Below, piece by piece: positions 46,967 through 55,274 of a stretch of 64,000 bases of DNA. The DNA comes from an uncultured Acetatifactor sp. (GTDB lineage: Bacteria > Bacillota > Clostridia > Lachnospirales > Lachnospiraceae). The notes beneath the pieces are model-generated. The model saw only the letters and a list, made by a program, of their open reading frames with translations, made no database searches and was not told the DNA's origin. The stretch spans positions 1 through 64,000 of the forward strand of contig CAKRZO010000014.1 of assembly GCA_934433135.1 (NCBI GenBank), in the 5' to 3' direction. Numbering within the stretch: the stretch's first letter is position 1; each line of letters starts with the position of its first letter. The position numbers were made by a program, and so were the translations under genes.

Positions 46967-49900
46967 TCAGTGCACCTTCTTCCGAAGCAGAAGCCATACG
47001 GCCATAGCAATCATGCCGATCAGTGAAACACCCGCCATGGAGGCTGCTGCAACGATTATTCCGTCCTTGCCGTCAGTGCCGTTTTCGCCGGTAGCCTTTA
47101 TACCAAGGGATGTCCAAGTAGCGCCATCATCATAGGAAACTTTCCACTCGTTTGTCTCGGCATCGATGCGAAGCTTGGGTGTAACACCATCTTTTCCATC
47201 AGCGCCGTCTTTGCCATTTTCACCGGTAGCCTTTATACCAAGGGATGTCCAGGCAGTACCGTTGTCATAGGAAACTTCCCACTCGTTTGTCTCGGCATTG
47301 ATACGAAGCCTGGGCGTAACACCGGCCTTACCATCAATGCCGTCTTTGCCATTCGCGCCATCAACACCATTCTTGCCATTCACGCCATCCTTGCCATTCA
47401 CACCATCCTTGCCATTCACACCATCCTTACCATCCTTACCATTCGTTCCGTTGCTGACAGTAAACGTAAAGGTACTTCCATCGGTCAGTGTAATAGTGTA
47501 AGTATCCACACTGCCTTCGGTTTTAGTCTTCTCTATCTTTTCAATGCCAACACCGTCAGCGCCGTCGTCCCCTTTGAGATTACCGAGGGAGATCCATTCT
47601 TCGGTTTCCTCATAGCGGACGTACAGAATGCCGTTCTCAATCTTGAAGGACGGGGTCTTGCCATCAACACCGTTTTTACCGTCTGTACCATTGGCACCGT
47701 TTAAGCCATTGGTAACAGTGAAGGTTTCTGTCGTTCCATCGCTGTAGGTAATGGTGTAGGTGTCTGTTGAACCGTCGCTGGCAGTCTTGCTGATAGAGAC
47801 AATACTGCGCACCGGCTTGACCGTCACAGTAATCGTCGCGCTGGCTGCACCATAGGTCAGGGTAATGGTCTGCATGCCGACCGTCGTATTGCTGTAACCG
47901 GAGATCGTCACATCCCGCAGATCCAAGGCCATCTCGCCCAGCTTGATGGAAATGCCAGTGAGATCCAAGGCCTCGCCAAAATAGTACTCCGTCTTATATG
48001 TACCGGAGATCGTCAGCTCCGTGGTTTCACTTGCAGGGATCTTTACCTCGATCGTGCAGGGGAAATGGTCGGATTTCATCGTGGGCGTGACCTCGAAGCT
48101 TCCTTCGACCAGAGATACAGAGGGAGACAGAATCAAGTTATCCACCATCGTATCGTCACTGGTCGTGACGGTTCCCTGATTGACGACCGTGCAATCGCTG
48201 AAAACAGAATTGAAGGCTGCGAAGTCCTGACTGTTAAAATCGCCTACCAAAATGTAGGGATCATCTTGCTTGATAATATCATAAATGTATTGCAGAGCCG
48301 GAGTTACATTCTGCTTGTAAAAATGCGTAACATAGAAGCTAAGGATCGCACCATTCACATTAATCTTTGCTTTGATCAATCCGCCGGCATCGTTACCATC
48401 GGTCACACCGGCAGCCTTCAAATCGACGACTTCCGGCTCGCCTACGATGGGGTACTTAGACAGGAATCCATCTCCATACTGACCACCGTCAGAATCCGAA
48501 TATCTGCCAAAGTAATAGTAATAGCCCATCTGCTCGCCCAGGATCTTCATGGTCTCCTGATTATAGTTACTGTTGGCCTTGTCAAACACTTCCTCCAGGC
48601 CGATGATGTCTGCACCGGTGGCCAGCAGATCCTTTGCCAGTTCCGTATAGTCATAGCCATAGAGCATACCGCCCAGACGGATGTTATAAGTCATAACTTT
48701 CAGGTCCTGCGTCGTCTTGGCAAAGGCCTTTTCGGGCACCTGCAGCACATTGCTGCCCGGAGCTGTGAAGGTGTGGGTCAGATCAGAGCCTGCGATCATC
48801 GCAACGGACTTGATGTACATTTCATCATTGCCGTTACCCACCATAAAGCCCCAAACAGAGTCGTAGACCGCCTTTGCGGTATTCCCCTGCAGGTAGATGG
48901 TCTTGCCAACCGCTTCGGCCTTGACACTGACCAGGCAGTTGTTGCGAATAGCGAAGGACACGGTCAGCCACTGGCCGCTCTTGGAAGCATCCTGAACAGC
49001 AGCTGCGTCTGCTGCAGAAGTACCAGCCAGCACCTGACCTTTATCATGGAGATAAAGATTCCCGGAACAACCGCCTGCACGAATTGCCAGGTCACCTCTG
49101 ACAGCCCCGGTTCCGGTTTCGTTCACGGATGGATTAAATACCAGATATTTACCGGCATTATTCAGGAACTTCATCTCCATACGGACGGTGTAGTCGTCCA
49201 GATTTCTGGGGATCTCAGCGCCGAAGGGGGTCACATAAACTTTCTTGTTAGTGGTTTTGACATAGAGACCGTCTCCGGTCAGCTTCAGCGTGGTGTTTTC
49301 ATCGGTCACACCGCTGCCGCCCACATAATAGCCGATGGCGCTCAAATCATCAATCGTGGAGAAATCCACATAGTGCAGCACAACGCCGTCCACATATTCG
49401 GTATCCTTGGTGTCGAAGGGCATCTCCGGGGCAGCGGGGATCTCTCCGCCAATGGTCACAGTTCCGCTGGATCGGAGGGCGCTCTGCGGCACATCCAGCA
49501 CCTGCTCCCCGGCAGCGGCAGGCCAGATCAGATCCTGCTTCACGTCGCAGCCAGCGACCATGGTGATGGACTGGATGGTCATGTCATCCGGGCCGTTGCC
49601 GATCATAAAGCCCCAGTTGGTGACCGTCAAATCTTTAGCACAAACATAGCAAACTTTTCCGTTGCACTCTGCTTTCAGATAGATGTCATCGCTTTTCAGC
49701 GTTTTTCCGCCCTGAACGGGAATGGAAAGCGTCACTTCATAGCCCTTGGCCATCTCCTGCTCAAAATCAAGGCAATCCTGCTTGGAAGAACCGCCACGCT
49801 GCCAGCCGGCGTCATGCAGAAACGGGCCATCCGTTCTCACATCTTTACCGTAGTTTCGGATTGCCATGTCGCCGCCGGAATTGCCGTTTCCGGCTGCATT

Positions 49901-51082
49901 GACGCCGGGATTAAATACCAGATACTTCGTGGTCGTCACGGAGGGGTTCACCTTGAACGTTATCCGAAGGGTGTAATCCTGAATATTCCGGGGAATGCTT
50001 GCGCCAAAGGGGGTAATGTACAGCTTGCTCGATGTCGTGGTCACCACATGGAGGCCATCTTCGGTGATTTCGTAAGTGGAGGGGGTACCGCTGACATAAT
50101 AGCCGACCTCCTTCAGGCTATTCACTTTGCTGAAATCCACATGGTGCAAAACCGCGCCGGGAACATACTGTGTGTCAGCATTATCGTCAAAGGACAGTGC
50201 AGGTGCCGTGGGAACGGTACGATCCGGATCCAGATCAATATCCTCTGCTGTCTTAAAGGCAGACTTAGGGACATCCAGAATATTCTCGCCGGTGGTGTAG
50301 CCATCAGTAGGCCAGATCTTTTCGGTCTGCCAATTGCCGCCAGCCATCATCGCCACAGACTTCACGGTCACATCGCCGCCGGCACCCACAGCAAAGCCCC
50401 AGTTCTGTCCCAGTACACTCTTAGCGCTGTTACCTTTCAGAACGACCGTCCGGCCATTGCAGGTCGCCGTGAGATTGGCCAGAGCATTATCGACCACATG
50501 GAAGGAAAGCATTACTTCTTTGCCGCTTTTCAGATCCTGAGCCAGCTGATATGCGTCGCTCCGGGTTCCCTTGATGGGGTCTCCCCATGCGTTATCGTGC
50601 AGGAACGGGCCGGTTTCCGCCCAACCGGGATTCGGGCGGATCGCCATGTCGCCGCTCAGCGCACCAATGCCGTTGGTATTGGCAGCGGGATAGAACAGCA
50701 AAAACTTGTTATTCTCCGCATTGTTGAACGTCACCGTCAGTTCCACGGTAAAGCTCGGAATATTCTTCGGAACCTTTGCGCCAAAGGGGGTAATGTACAC
50801 ATTGTCTTTGCTGACGATGTGCAGGCCCTCGCTGGTGGTCTCCAGGGTCTCGGCACTGCCGGCGGCATAATAGCCAAGTTCCTCCAGCGTGGATGTTTTG
50901 GTGAAATCGACGTAGTGCAGTACAGCGCCGTCAATATATTGCGTTTCGGCACTGTCCGTGAAAGATAGACCAGGTGTGGCAGGCAGCTCTCCACCTGTAG
51001 ACAGTTCTGTTGCAAATGCGCTCAGCGGCAGGCAGCCGATCGCGAAAAACAGCGCCAGAAAAACAGCCAGAATTTTTTTCAT
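46967..51082 (-). CDS. Large surface protein: three jelly-roll-like repeats, EEP nuclease/phosphatase domain, Ig-like and collagen-like regions
   Basis: A 1371-residue exported protein. Signal peptide (residues 1-25, ending AFA). Three homologous modules of about 250 residues (about 33-285, 292-545, 548-790), each with a VLHYVDF opening and an ITPFGAxxPxN segment. An endonuclease/exonuclease/phosphatase domain (about 790-1017) with intact catalytic set: Asn in TYNIRLGG, Glu in IGLEEVFD, GDFNSQD and SDHFPCT. A bacterial Ig-like domain (about 1019-1094). Gly-x-y collagen-like repeats and two copies of a TNEWxVSYD module (about 1094-1340). C-terminal membrane helix and Arg/Lys tail; no LPXTG. 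Lies inside glycan locus 2. The function is unknown; the EEP domain may cleave phosphodiesters of DNA, glycolipids or decorated glycans. Confidence 0.85.
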   Translation of the reverse strand: MKKILAVFLALFFAIGCLPLSAFATELSTGGELPATPGLSFTDSAETQYIDGAVLHYVDFTKTSTLEELGYYAAGSAETLETTSEGLHIVSKDNVYITPFGAKVPKNIPSFTVELTVTFNNAENNKFLLFYPAANTNGIGALSGDMAIRPNPGWAETGPFLHDNAWGDPIKGTRSDAYQLAQDLKSGKEVMLSFHVVDNALANLTATCNGRTVVLKGNSAKSVLGQNWGFAVGAGGDVTVKSVAMMAGGNWQTEKIWPTDGYTTGENILDVPKSAFKTAEDIDLDPDRTVPTAPALSFDDNADTQYVPGAVLHHVDFSKVNSLKEVGYYVSGTPSTYEITEDGLHVVTTTSSKLYITPFGASIPRNIQDYTLRITFKVNPSVTTTKYLVFNPGVNAAGNGNSGGDMAIRNYGKDVRTDGPFLHDAGWQRGGSSKQDCLDFEQEMAKGYEVTLSIPVQGGKTLKSDDIYLKAECNGKVCYVCAKDLTVTNWGFMIGNGPDDMTIQSITMVAGCDVKQDLIWPAAAGEQVLDVPQSALRSSGTVTIGGEIPAAPEMPFDTKDTEYVDGVVLHYVDFSTIDDLSAIGYYVGGSGVTDENTTLKLTGDGLYVKTTNKKVYVTPFGAEIPRNLDDYTVRMEMKFLNNAGKYLVFNPSVNETGTGAVRGDLAIRAGGCSGNLYLHDKGQVLAGTSAADAAAVQDASKSGQWLTVSFAIRNNCLVSVKAEAVGKTIYLQGNTAKAVYDSVWGFMVGNGNDEMYIKSVAMIAGSDLTHTFTAPGSNVLQVPEKAFAKTTQDLKVMTYNIRLGGMLYGYDYTELAKDLLATGADIIGLEEVFDKANSNYNQETMKILGEQMGYYYYFGRYSDSDGGQYGDGFLSKYPIVGEPEVVDLKAAGVTDGNDAGGLIKAKINVNGAILSFYVTHFYKQNVTPALQYIYDIIKQDDPYILVGDFNSQDFAAFNSVFSDCTVVNQGTVTTSDDTMVDNLILSPSVSLVEGSFEVTPTMKSDHFPCTIEVKIPASETTELTISGTYKTEYYFGEALDLTGISIKLGEMALDLRDVTISGYSNTTVGMQTITLTYGAASATITVTVKPVRSIVSISKTASDGSTDTYTITYSDGTTETFTVTNGLNGANGTDGKNGVDGKTPSFKIENGILYVRYEETEEWISLGNLKGDDGADGVGIEKIEKTKTEGSVDTYTITLTDGSTFTFTVSNGTNGKDGKDGVNGKDGVNGKDGVNGKNGVDGANGKDGIDGKAGVTPRLRINAETNEWEVSYDNGTAWTSLGIKATGENGKDGADGKDGVTPKLRIDAETNEWKVSYDDGATWTSLGIKATGENGTDGKDGIIVAAASMAGVSLIGMIAMAVWLLLRKKVH
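47091..47337. repeat. Two direct repeats of about 115 bp in the surface-protein gene
   Basis: 47091-47206 and 47222-47337 are near-identical copies encoding the TNEWxVSYDxGxxWTSLGIKATG module twice. Confidence 0.75.
47338..47455. repeat. 18-bp tandem repeat encoding collagen-like Gly-x-y triplets
   Basis: Units of the form ACACCATCCTTGCCATTC recur (three near-identical, others diverged), encoding KDGVNG and relatives on the minus strand. Such arrays vary in copy number between strains. Confidence 0.8.
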
Positions 51083-51149
51083 GTTACTTCCTTTCTACCG
51101 CAATGAAAAAGCCATTTTTGTGCGGTCTTTTCTTCTGAGGATCCCAAAC

Positions 51150-51198
51150 AAAAGACCCACCCGGCCACCATGATAGTCACCGAATGGGTCTTTTTTCA
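51150..51198 (-). terminator. Terminator after the locus 2 lipoprotein gene
   Basis: On the minus strand GACCCATTCGG pairs with CCGGGTGGGTC and is followed by TTTT; a T run is also present on the plus strand. It divides the transporter genes from the surface protein gene, so the latter may need readthrough or its own promoter. Confidence 0.75.
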
Positions 51199-51230
51199 TT
51201 AGCGTATCAAATGACTACACAGGTATTCCG

Positions 51231-53024
51231 TTAGTTCTTGGCCAGGGAATCGTAGTACGCCTGATAGGCAGCAACATACTCCTTGGAGCCCAGAGCCTCC
51301 AGCTGGTTGAAGTAATCGTCCAGCTCCGCATCGGTCAGGTCACGGGCGCCGGTAACGAACTTGGCGATCTCAGGCTCGGCATAGGAGCGCAGGGACTTCA
51401 GGGTAACAGTCAGCTCGGATGCCTGATCGGCGTCCATCCAGGAAATGGATGGGAACACTTCATCGGTCACATAGGGGCTGATAACGGTCTGCAAAGCATA
51501 CTCATAGAACTTGTTACCGTCAGAAAGCAGGGTCTCATTCTTACGCAGCACGGAAGAGTCCTCGTAATCGGCGGCATTGGGCTCGCCTGCATAAATGGGA
51601 GAGGTCAGGTCAAAACGCCAGGTGTTGTAGCCGAACAGACCGGAGGACCACATGGAGATGTTCTTCGCAATGTAGTCATTGGAGTTGGTGTACTTGTCCT
51701 TGTTTTCCTCATACTCCGGGTAGTACCGGGCACCAGTCTCATCCAGCTTCCAGCCGGTCACGCCAAGGAGGATGTCGGTCTGGTCAGCGCTGGGGCCGTC
51801 CATGGACATCACCATGTTATCTTCCGTGGTGGAATAGAACCAGTCAATAAACTTGGCAGCCAGCTCCGGCTCTTTGCATTGAGAGGAGACGATCACACCA
51901 TTCACACCGATGGACGGATTGTCAATGGAGTTACCGGTAGCCACAGGGGTGCTGTTCCACTCACTGGTCAGTGGAGCCACAGCCCAGTACTGGTCGAAGT
52001 CATTGGTGCAGACAAAGGGAGCCTGCATGATGAACGCCTGATTCTTGGCGAACTCAGCATAGATAGAGGTACGATCCATGGTGAAGAAGTCCGGATGGAT
52101 CAGGCCCTCTTCATAGAGCTGGTTCAGGATCTTCAGGTACTCGCCAAAGAGTTCCCGGTCAGCCAAGGGCACAACAACCTTGCCGTTTCTCAGGCAGATG
52201 CCGTAAGCCTTGGAGTTGGCGCCCACATAGCCCATGGCATTCAGGATGAATGCGCCGGGATGCTCAGAGGCAAAAGCACCGCCGATGGGGTACTCGCACA
52301 GGCCGGCTGCCTTGATAGCACGCATGGCGTCAATGAACTGATCCAGAGTGGTGGGAACGGCAATGTTCAGCTGCTCCAGATAATCGTAGTTCATGAAGTA
52401 ACGGGGCATAGAGCCGCGACCCGCAGAAATGCCGCCCAGACCCCAGATGTTGCCGTTGGGGGTCATTACCCGGTTCTTCAGGTTAGGGTTGCCGGCAAAG
52501 ATGCCGCTCAGGTTGGGCATATAGGTATCGTTGATATACTCGCTCAGATCCAGCAGCTGGCCTTCCACTTCGCCGTAGTTCACCAGTTCGGTGGTGGAGA
52601 AGCCGCTGCCGATGATGATGTCGGGCAGTTCGTTACTTGCAAAAGCAAGGGAGAGAATGTCACCCTTATTATCGGGGGTGAAAACGGTCACTTCCAGATT
52701 GATGTTCATCACTTCGGTGATGTACTTGTACATCCAGGACTCCTTGAAGTCGCCGTACTCGGCGGTCTGTTCCACATAAAGGGACAGGGTCTTCTCAGTG
52801 CCTTCCTTCACAATGGGCATTCCGGTCTGGTTCATCCAGTCGGGACCGTCCCAGTCGGTGGCATTGTCATCGGTGCTGGGGGTGGTAGCCTCACCGGCAG
52901 GGGTGGTGCTGGGGGCTGTGGTGTCACCGGCACTGGGAGTCGGGTCATTTTTGCCGCACGCTGCTAATGAAAAGAGCATGACAGCAAACAGGATCAGGGC
53001 AATGATTCTCTTTTTAGTTTTCAT
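51231..53024 (-). CDS. Extracellular solute-binding lipoprotein, LplA-like (locus 2)
   Basis: A 597-residue lipoprotein with lipobox LAAC (Cys23) and a Thr/Ser/Pro-rich linker of about 30 residues (DTTAPSTTPAGEATTPSTDD) that lifts the domain off the membrane. Family landmarks: GMPIVKEGTEKTLSLYVEQ, ILSLAFASNELPDIIIG, EPELAAKFIDWFYSTTEDN. It is the paralogue of the 582-residue protein at 17597. GGAGG site. It delivers an oligosaccharide to the two permeases encoded before it. Confidence 0.92.
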   Translation of the reverse strand: MKTKKRIIALILFAVMLFSLAACGKNDPTPSAGDTTAPSTTPAGEATTPSTDDNATDWDGPDWMNQTGMPIVKEGTEKTLSLYVEQTAEYGDFKESWMYKYITEVMNINLEVTVFTPDNKGDILSLAFASNELPDIIIGSGFSTTELVNYGEVEGQLLDLSEYINDTYMPNLSGIFAGNPNLKNRVMTPNGNIWGLGGISAGRGSMPRYFMNYDYLEQLNIAVPTTLDQFIDAMRAIKAAGLCEYPIGGAFASEHPGAFILNAMGYVGANSKAYGICLRNGKVVVPLADRELFGEYLKILNQLYEEGLIHPDFFTMDRTSIYAEFAKNQAFIMQAPFVCTNDFDQYWAVAPLTSEWNSTPVATGNSIDNPSIGVNGVIVSSQCKEPELAAKFIDWFYSTTEDNMVMSMDGPSADQTDILLGVTGWKLDETGARYYPEYEENKDKYTNSNDYIAKNISMWSSGLFGYNTWRFDLTSPIYAGEPNAADYEDSSVLRKNETLLSDGNKFYEYALQTVISPYVTDEVFPSISWMDADQASELTVTLKSLRSYAEPEIAKFVTGARDLTDAELDDYFNQLEALGSKEYVAAYQAYYDSLAKN

Positions 53025-53138
53025 GTTTCCTCCATTCTGACGCTCTGCGTCAATTTAATTTCTATCTAGGATGCACGCTGTGCATTTAGACCGCTATACC
53101 GTGCGCCCTTTCAGAGACGTTTTTCGTCTCTTGCGCAC

Positions 53139-54041
53139 TCAACCCTTTACGGATCCGACCATCGCACCCTTGGCAAAATACTTTTGCAGGAAAGGATATG
53201 CGATGACCAGTGGAAGGCTGGCAACGATGACAATGGAATACTTCATATTCTGTGCCATGTAAGCCCGGTAGATCATATTGGCAATGTCCGAGCCGGAGCC
53301 ACCGATCTCAGACAAGTCGAGCTGGTTGGCATTCAGGATGTTCCGCAGCACCAGCTGCAGAGGATAGTATTCCTTTTTGTAGATGTATAGCATAGCCTTG
53401 TAGTACTCGTTCCATGCACCGACACCTACGTATAGGGAAAGCACTGCAATGATTGGCTTGGACAGCGGCAGTGTAATGGACGAAAAGGTTCGCCATTCGC
53501 TTGCTCCGTCTATGTATGCGGCCTCATACAGTTCTGTAGGGATGCTGGTATCGAAGAACTGGCGGGTAACGATCAGATTGTAGCAGCTGACGCCCGTACC
53601 AAGCACCATCGCCAGAGGATTGTTGATCAGGTGCAGGCTCTTCATCAGCAAGAACTCCGGAACCATACCTCCGGAAACATACATTGTAAAGAAGAAATAC
53701 AGTGTAAATACACCACGCCCCGGCAAATTCTTTTTGGACAGAGCATAACCGGCCGGGATCGTCAGAATCAGACGGTAAAGGACAGCCAGAATGGTGTAAA
53801 TGATCGTGTTCCGATAGCCTGTCCACAGCTGAGATTCCTTCAGGATCAGTCGATAAGCTTCCATCGAGAATTGTTTGATCCACAGCAAGGTGTGGCCGGA
53901 GGCCACTTCCGTGGGATCCGACAGGGAAGCGATCACGCAGAAATACAGCGGATAAGCCACCACGACCGTGATCAGCGCTACCAGCGCTACATTAACAATA
54001 TCGAACCATGTCGTTTTTTTATTTTTCAATCTTGTGCGCAT
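53139..54041 (-). CDS. Carbohydrate ABC transporter permease, YtcP/LplC-like (locus 2)
   Basis: A 300-residue permease with six helices. EAA-type loop EAAYIDGASEWRTFSSITLP; C-terminus PFLQKYFAKGAMVGSVKG. Nearly the same start (WFDIVNVALVALITVVVAYPLYFCVIAS pattern) as the permease at 16612, confirming paralogy. Follows the LplB-like gene by 12 bp with an AAGGAGG site. Confidence 0.93.
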   Translation of the reverse strand: MRTRLKNKKTTWFDIVNVALVALITVVVAYPLYFCVIASLSDPTEVASGHTLLWIKQFSMEAYRLILKESQLWTGYRNTIIYTILAVLYRLILTIPAGYALSKKNLPGRGVFTLYFFFTMYVSGGMVPEFLLMKSLHLINNPLAMVLGTGVSCYNLIVTRQFFDTSIPTELYEAAYIDGASEWRTFSSITLPLSKPIIAVLSLYVGVGAWNEYYKAMLYIYKKEYYPLQLVLRNILNANQLDLSEIGGSGSDIANMIYRAYMAQNMKYSIVIVASLPLVIAYPFLQKYFAKGAMVGSVKG

Positions 54042-54053
54042 TGTCCTGCCTCC

Positions 54054-55025
54054 TTACCACAGGCCGCTCTTGGCCGTTTTCTTGGAAATAAAATTGGTGA
54101 TCGTGACCATAATAATGCTTACCAAGTTGTTAAACAAATTGATTGCGGTAGAGTAGCTGTACTGCTTCATGCCGATACCGGTCTCATACACATAGGCGGA
54201 CAGTACCTCGGAGACCTCCAGGTTCAGCGGGTTTTGCAGCAGATACACTTTTTCAAAACCCGTCGCCAAAAGGTTGCCCATCGACAGGATGAACATCGTA
54301 ATGACCGTCGGCATCAGGTGCGGCAGATACACATGCCGAATAATCTGCATTCTGGAGGCACCATCCATGCGGGCTGCCTCCACCAGCTCCGGGGACACGC
54401 TGGATAACGTAGCCAGGTAGATGATCGTTCCCCAGCCCAATTCGCCCCAAACGCCGGAGAGAACATAGACCCATGGGAATACTCCCGGCCTGGACATATA
54501 GTCCGTTACCTCATAACTGCTGCCGCCAATCCATGCGCCAATAATGTTGAATAAGCCGTTACGTCCCAGGAACAGGATGGCCATACCGCAAACCAGCACA
54601 GTGGAAATAAAGTGCGGCGCATAAGTAATGGTCTGGCAGACCTTTTTAAATTTGCCGTCCCGCATCTCATTGAGCATCAGGGCAAACACAAGGGATGCAG
54701 GGAAGAACAGCATACCCAGCAGGTTCAGCCGCAGCGTGTTCCAGAGAATCCGCGTGAAATACGGATAATTGAAAAACTGCTTGAACCACTTGTACCACGG
54801 GTCGGCCCATTCGCTCCCCCAGATACCCAAGGTGTTGCGGAAATCCTTAAATGCGATCTGAATGCCGTACACGGGTATGTAGTGAAAAATGAATACCGAG
54901 ATGATACCGGGTATCAACATTAAATATAAGGAGCGGTACCGCCATATCCGCTTCCAACACTTCTGCGACCGTCCCTGCGGAGCAAGTGGTCTCGCTGACT
55001 TATCAACTTTCGTCAACATGTTCAA
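54054..55025 (-). CDS. Sugar ABC transporter permease, LplB-like (locus 2)
   Basis: A 323-residue permease, first gene of the locus 2 transporter operon, with FHYIPVYGIQIAFKDF and the EAA loop EAARMDGASRMQIIRHVYLP. It resembles the permease at 15680 throughout. GGAGG site. As in locus 1 no ATPase gene is present. Confidence 0.93.
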   Translation of the reverse strand: MNMLTKVDKSARPLAPQGRSQKCWKRIWRYRSLYLMLIPGIISVFIFHYIPVYGIQIAFKDFRNTLGIWGSEWADPWYKWFKQFFNYPYFTRILWNTLRLNLLGMLFFPASLVFALMLNEMRDGKFKKVCQTITYAPHFISTVLVCGMAILFLGRNGLFNIIGAWIGGSSYEVTDYMSRPGVFPWVYVLSGVWGELGWGTIIYLATLSSVSPELVEAARMDGASRMQIIRHVYLPHLMPTVITMFILSMGNLLATGFEKVYLLQNPLNLEVSEVLSAYVYETGIGMKQYSYSTAINLFNNLVSIIMVTITNFISKKTAKSGLW

Positions 55026-55049
55026 TCCTCCTGCGTTTATCTTGACCTC

Positions 55050-55078
55050 ATTGTAGCAATCGCCAAGTGAAATAACAA
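55050..55078 (-). promoter_or_regulatory. Promoter of the locus 2 transporter operon
   Basis: On the minus strand TTGTTA (55078-55073), 17-base spacer, TACAAT (55055-55050). GGAAAT and ATTTCAC half-sites flank the -35 region and may bind the divergent AraC regulator. Confidence 0.6.
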
Positions 55079-55182
55079 TGACACATTTCCTTTTATAATT
55101 GCTCTTTTAGAAAAACGGCGTCCTGGCAGGCCGGAGCAAAATAACTCTTTTCTGCAGAAATATCGAAAACCGTATCCAAGGC

Positions 55183-55211
55183 TTTCCATAATCGCAATTC
55201 TGCTGTATAAT
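55183..55211 (+). promoter_or_regulatory. Promoter of the locus 2 regulator gene
   Basis: TTTCCA (55183-55188), 17-base spacer, TATAAT (55206-55211), about 60 bases before the regulator start. The -35 box is weak. Confidence 0.5.
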
Positions 55212-55274
55212 ACAGGAAAGTATGAGAGTAATAGATGAAGTACAATAATCACAGTTCAGGGGGGAATTGGAGAG

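Noticed and set aside
47338..47455. CRISPR-like regular repeats
   Set aside because: The 18-bp units are contiguous, without spacers, and encode Gly-x-y triplets in frame.
48065..50968. A 967-codon open frame on the plus strand, antisense to the surface protein
   Set aside because: It mirrors the repeated modules of the minus-strand gene, has no ribosome binding site, and its composition is that of a complementary frame. The minus-strand protein has a signal peptide, domains and a membrane anchor.
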